A DNA stretch of 14,865 bases from JBEKDJ01 sp050014415 (lineage in GTDB: Bacteria; Desulfobacterota; BSN033; UBA1163). Below the pieces are notes generated by a model. That model was not told where the DNA came from and made no database searches. It saw nothing but the letters and a program-made list of their open reading frames with translations. The stretch covers positions 1 through 14,865 of the forward strand of contig JBEKDJ010000099.1 of NCBI GenBank assembly GCA_050014415.1. Direction: 5' to 3'. This document shows, piece after piece, positions 7,622 to 11,999 of this stretch. The position numbers were made by a program, and so were the translations under genes. Numbering within the stretch: position 1 is the stretch's first letter; each line of letters opens with the position of its first letter.

Positions 7622-7870
7622 TCAGCCCTTTTTGAACCAATTCCTGACCTTTTGTCTCCAGATCTCAATCTGTTCGAACTGGCGGGGGAAGCGTCCTTCG
7701 ATGCGGTTCAAAAAACGCTTAACCAATGTGCTTCGAGAGGAAAGGATGGACAGACCGATCAGAATGAAAAGTATCCCTTGAAGGACAGGAAGGAAGAGAC
7801 CGAGAATCCCTAACACGATGAAGAGCCAGCCAATGATCAGAATTCCAATCTTCTTAAATTCATTCGCCAT
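7622..7870 (-). CDS. Small PGPGW-type membrane protein
   Basis: This 82-residue protein has two close membrane helices (about 7-25 and 28-46: GILIIGWLFIVLGILGLFLP, then GILFILIGLSILS) and a basic, amphipathic C-terminal tail (KRFLNRIEGRFPRQFEQ, ending WFKKG). The GW...GLFLPVLQG...LIGLSILSSRS pattern matches the PGPGW / YbaN-like small membrane protein families, whose function is unknown. The frame is open up to 7933, but I prefer the ATG at 7870 because homologues begin near this point and the longer form would overlap the divergent sigma factor's promoter. An ATG at 7885 is also possible, and no start has a clear Shine-Dalgarno. It is divergent from the ECF operon. Confidence 0.65.
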   Translation of the reverse strand: MANEFKKIGILIIGWLFIVLGILGLFLPVLQGILFILIGLSILSSRSTLVKRFLNRIEGRFPRQFEQIEIWRQKVRNWFKKG

Positions 7871-7892
7871 GATACGTGTCTTCATATTACAA

Positions 7893-7921
7893 TTGACGGA
7901 TAAAATCAAGCAAAATTGAAT
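7893..7921 (+). promoter_or_regulatory. Candidate promoter of the ECF operon
   Basis: TTGACG (7893-7898) is followed after 17 bases by TTGAAT (7916-7921), matching sigma-70 hexamers at 5 of 6 and 4 of 6 positions. The start would be near 7928, about 30 bases before the GTG of the sigma gene. No GGAAC-type ECF autoregulatory promoter was recognised. Confidence 0.4.
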
Positions 7922-7958
7922 ATTTAAGACCATTTTTCGTCTAATTGGGTGAAAAAGA

Positions 7959-8528
7959 GTGGATCATGAAGAAACCGAGCTGATCTTCCGATGTCAACAG
8001 GGGGATCAGGATGCGCTGAAGAAAATCTTCGATTCTTATCATAAGAAGGTCTACTCCATCGCTTACGGGGTGTTGGGACAAAGAGAGGAGGCCCTTGATG
8101 CCGTACAAGAAGTCTTTATCAAGCTGTCACGTTCCATCCAGAATTTTAAGGGAAAGTCAAAATTCTATACCTATCTCTATCGAATGACATTCAATACGGC
8201 CATTGATCTTGCTCGAAAAAGGGGGAGATTTCACATGTCAAGCCTTGATCAGGAGGAAGGTTTCCAACTGCCAGACGGGGTCGAAAAAAGACCGGACAGG
8301 ATTCTTCTCGACAAAGAACTGGAGGGAAGGGTGAATTCAGCGATGAGGAAGCTCCCCATCGATCAAAGAACGGCCATTGTCTTGAGGGAGGTGGAAGGTC
8401 TCTCCTACCAGGAGATGGCGGAAACGATGAAATGTTCCATCGGGACAGTGATGTCTCGTCTCCACTACAGCAGAAATAGAATGCGAGAGCTACTGAAGGA
8501 TTACTTAAAGGAGGGGAGCGAGAAATGA
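7959..8528 (+). CDS. ECF-type RNA polymerase sigma factor
   Basis: This 189-residue protein has the two domains of an extracytoplasmic-function sigma factor. Region 2 is at about 22-92 (YHKKVYSIAYGVLG, then DAVQEVFIKL and FYTYLYRMTFNTAIDLARKR), for core binding and -10 recognition. Region 4 is at about 128-180 (LPIDQRTAIVLREVEGLSY and the helix-turn-helix GTVMSRLHYSR), for -35 recognition. It would direct polymerase to a stress or envelope regulon when released by its anti-sigma factor. The start is GTG at 7959; an ATG at 7966 is out of frame, and the ribosome binding site is weak. Its end overlaps the anti-sigma gene by four bases (ATGA), a sign of translational coupling. The target regulon is unknown. 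Confidence 0.92.
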   Translation: MDHEETELIFRCQQGDQDALKKIFDSYHKKVYSIAYGVLGQREEALDAVQEVFIKLSRSIQNFKGKSKFYTYLYRMTFNTAIDLARKRGRFHMSSLDQEEGFQLPDGVEKRPDRILLDKELEGRVNSAMRKLPIDQRTAIVLREVEGLSYQEMAETMKCSIGTVMSRLHYSRNRMRELLKDYLKEGSEK

Positions 8529-9043
8529 AGGACATTTGTTCGTCAGTATCTAAGCTCTTAGAAAAATACTTCGACCAAGAGGTGACCGGGGAGGAGAGGT
8601 CTCTCGTTGAGAACCACCTTCATGCTTGTCCTTCCTGTCGGCAAGCATTGAAAGCAATGGAAGGGCTCAGACATCTGATCAAGTCTCCGATGGAAGATGC
8701 CGCTAAGGAGGAAGACTTTTATTGGGTATGGCAGAGGATTGAGAGAGAGACACGACCTCGAGAGAGGCTGACCTGGAAGGAATCGATCCTGCGTTGGCTT
8801 GATATCTCTGCGATCCTCCGAAGGAAGGTCTGGGTCCCTGCGGTAGTTACGATGGCGATCCTCATTCTCATCGCCGTGCCCTTTGTCTTCAAAGAAATCT
8901 CTTTCTCTTCAACCGCATCTGTTGTAGAATACGTCGAAAGTCAGTCCTTTAACGTGATGATCTATGAATCAGACAAAGGGAATGTGACGGTCATCTGGCT
9001 CCTTGAAGGACCGGAACAGGAGGGGTCATTACCAACATCTTGA
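8525..9043 (+). CDS. Zinc-finger anti-sigma factor, single-pass membrane protein
   Basis: This 172-residue protein begins with a ZAS-type anti-sigma domain. The HxxxCxxC motif is H31-C35-C38, and C5 may be the fourth zinc ligand. One membrane helix follows at about 102-122 (VWVPAVVTMAILILIAVPFVF), so the N-terminus should be cytoplasmic and hold the sigma factor, with residues 124-172 outside. The outer part ends with SFNVMIYESDKGNVTVIWLL, a pattern I associate with anti-sigma proteins of similar anaerobes. It starts inside the sigma stop (8525-8528) behind GGAGGGG, as expected for a matched sigma/anti-sigma pair. The signal that releases the sigma factor is not evident. Confidence 0.88.
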   Translation: MKDICSSVSKLLEKYFDQEVTGEERSLVENHLHACPSCRQALKAMEGLRHLIKSPMEDAAKEEDFYWVWQRIERETRPRERLTWKESILRWLDISAILRRKVWVPAVVTMAILILIAVPFVFKEISFSSTASVVEYVESQSFNVMIYESDKGNVTVIWLLEGPEQEGSLPTS

Positions 9044-9483
9044 ACCGAAAATCTTATTTTTTCATTCTTGGCTTCATCTGGCTCCTCTTCTTCTCCTCCG
9101 GGGAGGCTTTTGCCCAGGTTCAGACCCGGATCAGGGTCATCGAAGCCTCGAACGCGGGGTCTCTTGTCGATCCCTCCTTAATGGATGTCCATAATGAATT
9201 GGGATCCCTCTTTAATTTTACCCGCTATCGCCTGCTTAGGGATCTGAATTTGAGACTATCGGGCAATCAGCCGGTCGAGATCCCTGTCCACGGAGGAAGG
9301 TCCATCGAGGTCACCTTGGTCGGAGAATATAAGAAAACGGTAGAATTAGTGCTGAAGATTAAGCGAGAAGGTGCACCGATTCTTAATACTCGGGTGAGGC
9401 TTTCATCGGGGAGGACAATCCTAATCGGAGGCCCGAGGCATGGAGAAGGAGTGATCATCTTTGCCATCTCTGCCCAATTCTAA
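9040..9483 (+). CDS. Secreted protein of unknown function in the ECF operon
   Basis: I do not recognise the family. The 147-residue product has a clear signal peptide: NRK, then a hydrophobic stretch at about 6-20 and an AFA-Q cleavage site after residue 25. The mature part is beta-rich, with a C-terminal pattern (LNTRVRLSSGRTILIGGPRH, then EGVIIFAIS) that loosely recalls strands in secretin or outer-membrane associated proteins. It has no cysteines after the signal peptide. The TTG start overlaps the anti-sigma stop, but the nearest strong ribosome binding site (AGGAGGGG, 9018-9025) is 14 bases away. An ATT at 9028 in the same frame is an alternative. As the last gene of a sigma / anti-sigma operon, it may act as the envelope sensor or be an output of the system. 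Confidence 0.7.
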   Translation: MNRKSYFFILGFIWLLFFSSGEAFAQVQTRIRVIEASNAGSLVDPSLMDVHNELGSLFNFTRYRLLRDLNLRLSGNQPVEIPVHGGRSIEVTLVGEYKKTVELVLKIKREGAPILNTRVRLSSGRTILIGGPRHGEGVIIFAISAQF

Positions 9484-9971
9484 TCTCTTTATGAAAGCGT
9501 GCCCATGCTTGACGCCAAGTGCCCACCTTCGTCCCGCAAGGCGCGACTTCGCGCAGGCCGGGCGTGTCACTTGTCTCCAACCACCGATTTATTAGACTAT
9601 CTTGATTTGTCCCCTCTCATTTCCCACCCATTTGCCCAATCGATCCCAACTTCTGAATCCTGCCTGGACTACCACCGCTGAAAGTGAAGAGAGATTAAGT
9701 AGGGGTATAACTGACTGAGGATAGAGATTCTTCTGCCTAGTCAGCCGACTCCCATTCGATGCCCTGGCAATCGCAAATGGCTCGAAACCTATTGTAGCCA
9801 GAAAGGTCTCAGCAGGTTGGTTGCCTCTTTTTAGGCAGCGTGCCTAAAATTCATCAGCCATATTCAATCTTCATCCTTGGCATGGATCTCAGCCTACTCT
9901 TCTGCTGAATAAATCACTTTTAATTTTAAAGACTTGCAAGGTGGCAATTTGTCGATCGGACTTTTGGACAC
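9484..9971. other. Intergenic region downstream of the ECF operon
   Basis: No credible gene is present; a 60-codon frame at 9499-9681 has low-complexity sequence and no homology I can recognise. A GC-rich hairpin built on GCGCG/CGCGC (9541-9554) with outer CCCG/CGGG pairs lies soon after the ECF operon but has no T-run. The remaining feature of note is the triple half-site at 9822-9849, listed separately. Confidence 0.45.
9822..9849. promoter_or_regulatory. Candidate enhancer site with three TGCCT/AGGCA half-sites
   Basis: TGCCT (9822-9826), AGGCA (9833-9837) and TGCCT (9841-9845) are three alternating half-sites. The last two lie in a perfect dyad, TTTTAGGCA-GCG-TGCCTAAAA (9829-9849). Its centre is about 160 bases before the inferred start of the sigma-54 promoter, within the usual range for an enhancer-binding protein. 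It is not the standard NtrC site. It could also be a simple hairpin or weak terminator. Confidence 0.35.
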
Positions 9972-9987
9972 TGGCATGAGACTTGCT
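9972..9987 (+). promoter_or_regulatory. Sigma-54 (RpoN) promoter
   Basis: TGGCATGAGACTTGCT matches the -24/-12 consensus TGGCAC-N5-TTGCW, with GG at 9973-9974, GC at 9985-9986 and exactly ten bases between them; the only mismatch is T for C in TGGCAC. The inferred start is near 9998. Such promoters need RpoN and an ATP-driven activator such as NtrC. It points to glnA, a classic nitrogen-regulated target. Confidence 0.75.
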
Positions 9988-10013
9988 ATCGGTCTGTATG
10001 CTATAAAGATAGC

Positions 10014-10073
10014 GTGGACGAGGGCGTCTCTACCTGCGGCCGGTCAGGTTAAAGAGGGGACAAAGGCGTCTCC
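10014..10073 (+). promoter_or_regulatory. Candidate ANTAR-type antitermination leader (two hairpins)
   Basis: Hairpin 2 is a six-pair stem, GGGGAC (10056-10061) with GTCTCC (10068-10073), including one G-U pair, around the six-base loop AAAGGC, which has A at position 1 and G at position 4. Hairpin 1 is a similar unit, GGAC (10016-10019) with GTCT (10026-10029), around loop GAGGGC, with G instead of A at position 1; weaker outer pairs extend it to 10014 and 10033. Paired hexaloop hairpins with A1 and G4, the second overlapping a terminator, are the known RNA target of ANTAR antiterminators. Here the 3' arm of hairpin 2 is also the 5' arm of the terminator at 10065. A small ACCTG/CAGGT hairpin (10032-10049) lies between them. 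The ANTAR protein itself is not in the window. Confidence 0.6.
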
Positions 10074-10115
10074 ACCCCTTGGAATTCCTAGGGGCAAAAA
10101 GAGGCGCCTTTTTTT
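10065..10115 (+). terminator. Intrinsic terminator / attenuator upstream of glnA
   Basis: GGCGTCTC (10065-10072) pairs over eight positions (one G-U) with GAGGCGCC (10101-10108). An inner hairpin, CCCCT/AGGGG (10075-10079 with 10090-10094), extends through GG/CC, and seven T residues follow at 10109-10115. An RNA starting at the sigma-54 promoter and ending here would be about 115 bases. Forming antitermination hairpin 2 removes the 5' arm, so the two structures exclude each other. Confidence 0.7.
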
Positions 10116-10163
10116 GACTCAATAATCGCTAATTGCAACTTAGCTGATTTCAAACAATGAAAA

Positions 10164-10206
10164 CCCCCATCCCACTCTCGCCCTTGATGGGGGAAGCGTG
10201 GGGTGA
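10164..10206. repeat. REP-like palindrome upstream of glnA
   Basis: CCCCCATC (10164-10171) pairs perfectly with GATGGGGG (10186-10193), followed by a GTGGGGTGAGGGTGG tail (10197 onwards) that resembles the CCCTCACCC end of widespread proteobacterial repeats. It sits in the glnA leader between the attenuator and the start codon, so read-through transcripts would carry it. Confidence 0.5.
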
Positions 10207-10353
10207 GGGTGGCTAAGGCATTGGAAGAATATGAGTGGAGTCATTTCTAAGAAATCTTCGATGATGGGTATTTCTCAAAACGCCTGCGTGCCTAACCGTT
10301 TCAATGTGTATGGCTACGCTATTTTTTGAGCAATTCCAATAAAGGAGGATGCG

Positions 10354-11682
10354 ATGGATAAAGAGAAAGAGAATGTATTGAAATTGGCGAAGGACAATGA
10401 TGTTAAGTTTATTCGGCTATGGTTCACGGATGTCCTTGGGGTTTTAAAAGGGTTTGCAATCACCTTTGATGAACTGGAAGTCGCTCTTGAAGAGGGAATG
10501 GGATTTGATGGTTCCTCCATTCAGGGTTATGCGCGTATCGATGAGAGCGATATGATCGCTAAGCCCGATCCAACTACCTTTAAGCTCCTTCCCTGGAGGC
10601 CAAAAGAAAACGCCGTGGCAAGAATGTTTGCAGACATTTATGAACCGGACGGTACCCCATACAAAGGCGATCCCCGATGGGTGCTTAAGAGAAACCTTAA
10701 GAAGGCTCAAGACCTTGGCTATACCTTTTATGTTGGTCCCGAATTGGAGTATTTCTATTTCAAGTCTAGTGAGGGAAAACCGGTGGGGCTCGATGCGGGA
10801 GGATATTTTGATCTCACTCCTCTCGATGTGGCCACCGAGCTTCGGCGGGAGACCATCCTAACCCTGGAGGCCATGGGAGTTCACGTGGAATACAGTCACC
10901 ACGAAGTGGCACCCAGTCAACACGAGATCGACCTACGTTATACCGATGCCTTGACCATGGCGGACCATGCGATGACCTATCGACTCGTAGTCAAGCAGAT
11001 TGCGATGAAGCACGGTGTCTATGCGACCTTCATGCCTAAACCCATTTTTGGACAGAACGGAAGTGGCATGCATACTCACCAATCCCTTTTCAGGGGTGAT
11101 AAGAATGCCTTCTTCGATCCGAAAGATGAATTTCATCTCTCTAAGCTGGGAAAATCTTATATCGCCGGGATCCTGAAACATTCGAAGGAGATCACCTCCA
11201 TCACTTCGCAGTGGGTCAACTCTTACAAGAGGCTCGTTCCGGGGTACGAGGCACCCGTCTACATCTCCTGGGCCCGCAGGAATCGGTCTGCCCTCGTTCG
11301 GGTTCCCATGTATAAGCCAGGAAAAGAGAAAGCCACACGAATTGAATTTCGATCGCCTGACCCGGCCTGTAATCCTTACTTAGCCTTCGCAGTGATGCTG
11401 GCAGCAGGGTTAAAAGGAATCGAAAAGGGTTACGAGCTTCCGGCCCCTGTGGAGGAGGATATCTATGAGATGTCTGAGGAATCGAGGAAGAAACATGGTA
11501 TCGAATCCCTCCCGGGAAGTCTATCCGAAGCGATTCAATTGACAGAGAAGAGCGACCTAGTTAAGGAAACTTTGGGAGACCACATCTTTCAGAAATTTAT
11601 TGAGAACAAGAAGATCGAATGGGACCAATACCGGACCCATGTCTCCCAATTTGAATTGGATAAATATCTTCCGATCCTGTAG
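10354..11682 (+). CDS. glnA: Glutamine synthetase, type I-alpha
   Basis: The 442-residue enzyme makes glutamine from glutamate, ammonia and ATP. Visible motifs are GFDGSSIQGYARIDESD (50-66), metal/substrate residues E130 and E132 in PELEYFYF, NGSGMHTHQSLF (235-246), the ATP/phosphate-site RNRSALVRVP (309-318) and RIEFRSPDPACNPYLAF (329-345). The length and the absence of the adenylylation region seen in type I-beta enzymes place it in the I-alpha group, controlled by feedback rather than adenylylation. R61 lines up with the Bacillus Arg62 involved in glutamine feedback inhibition. The start has AAAGGAGG five bases upstream (10341-10348). Expression is probably set by the sigma-54 promoter and attenuator 240-380 bases upstream. 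The downstream gene carries a glutamate-synthase-like domain, suggesting a nitrogen assimilation cluster. Confidence 0.96.
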   Translation: MDKEKENVLKLAKDNDVKFIRLWFTDVLGVLKGFAITFDELEVALEEGMGFDGSSIQGYARIDESDMIAKPDPTTFKLLPWRPKENAVARMFADIYEPDGTPYKGDPRWVLKRNLKKAQDLGYTFYVGPELEYFYFKSSEGKPVGLDAGGYFDLTPLDVATELRRETILTLEAMGVHVEYSHHEVAPSQHEIDLRYTDALTMADHAMTYRLVVKQIAMKHGVYATFMPKPIFGQNGSGMHTHQSLFRGDKNAFFDPKDEFHLSKLGKSYIAGILKHSKEITSITSQWVNSYKRLVPGYEAPVYISWARRNRSALVRVPMYKPGKEKATRIEFRSPDPACNPYLAFAVMLAAGLKGIEKGYELPAPVEEDIYEMSEESRKKHGIESLPGSLSEAIQLTEKSDLVKETLGDHIFQKFIENKKIEWDQYRTHVSQFELDKYLPIL

Positions 11683-11725
11683 TCTGCCTCCTCTTCCTTT
11701 TGTTGGCGGCCCTTTCTTACTCGAA

Positions 11726-11754
11726 GAATCCCCTCCCCTGGTGGGAGGGGATTC
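11726..11754. repeat. Perfect 12-pair palindrome after glnA
   Basis: GAATCCCCTCCC (11726-11737) and GGGAGGGGATTC (11743-11754) form a perfect twelve-pair stem around loop CTGGT. There is no T-run, so it is not a classic terminator, though its stability and place 43 bases after the glnA stop could protect or end the transcript. It is the same repeat type as at 2516-2545. Confidence 0.55.
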
Positions 11755-11827
11755 ACCCGTTAGATAAGAGACTTCTTGAAGAACAGCTCTGAATAGACAT
11801 CTAACGAGGTGAAAGGGAGGGTAACAG
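11755..11827 (+). repeat. Tandem inverted-repeat element, copy A
   Basis: ACCCGTTAGAT (11755-11765) pairs with ATCTAACGAGGT (11799-11810), with one bulged A. The right arm continues as GAA-AGGGAGGG-TAACAG (11811-11827). Copy B (11883-11997) repeats this design. The tail looks like a ribosome binding site, but no reading frame of useful length follows it, so it may be a duplicated leader that has lost its gene. Confidence 0.55.
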
Positions 11828-11882
11828 ATTGAGTTTTATTCATCCGTGGGTTACTTTTAGTGTATGAAAATTGCAGAGGTAA

Positions 11883-11997
11883 ACCCCGTTAGAAAGGACG
11901 GGGCTTTAACCCCACCCTCAATAATGAATGAACATTTTATTTTAATATCCTCGCCATAAATGGCGGAACTTTCTAACGAGGTGAAGTGAGGTAACAG
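11883..11997 (+). repeat. Tandem inverted-repeat element, copy B, leader of the fusion gene
   Basis: ACCCCGTTAGAAAG (11883-11896) pairs with CTTTCTAACGAGGT (11969-11982) at 13 of 14 positions. TCTAACGAGGTGAA (11972-11985) is identical to 11800-11813 in copy A, and both continue to AGG(G)TAACAG. The left arm CCCCGT (11884-11889) can also pair locally with ACGGGG (11898-11903). The long pairing ends six bases before the GAGG (11988-11991) of the downstream gene, so switching between the two could affect its translation; that is inference. Confidence 0.55.
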
Positions 11998-11999
11998 GT

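Noticed and set aside
9499..9681. 60-codon frame after the ECF operon
   Set aside because: There is no ribosome binding site, the product is low-complexity, and it covers a GC-rich hairpin repeat.
9990..10115. Glutamine riboswitch or purine-like riboswitch before glnA
   Set aside because: The conserved cores of those riboswitches were not found. The paired hexaloop hairpins and overlapping terminator fit an ANTAR-type leader better.
11883..11910. CCCCGT...ACGGGG hairpin as an intrinsic terminator
   Set aside because: It is followed by CTTTAACCCC, not a proper T-run, and the arm has a better long-range partner.
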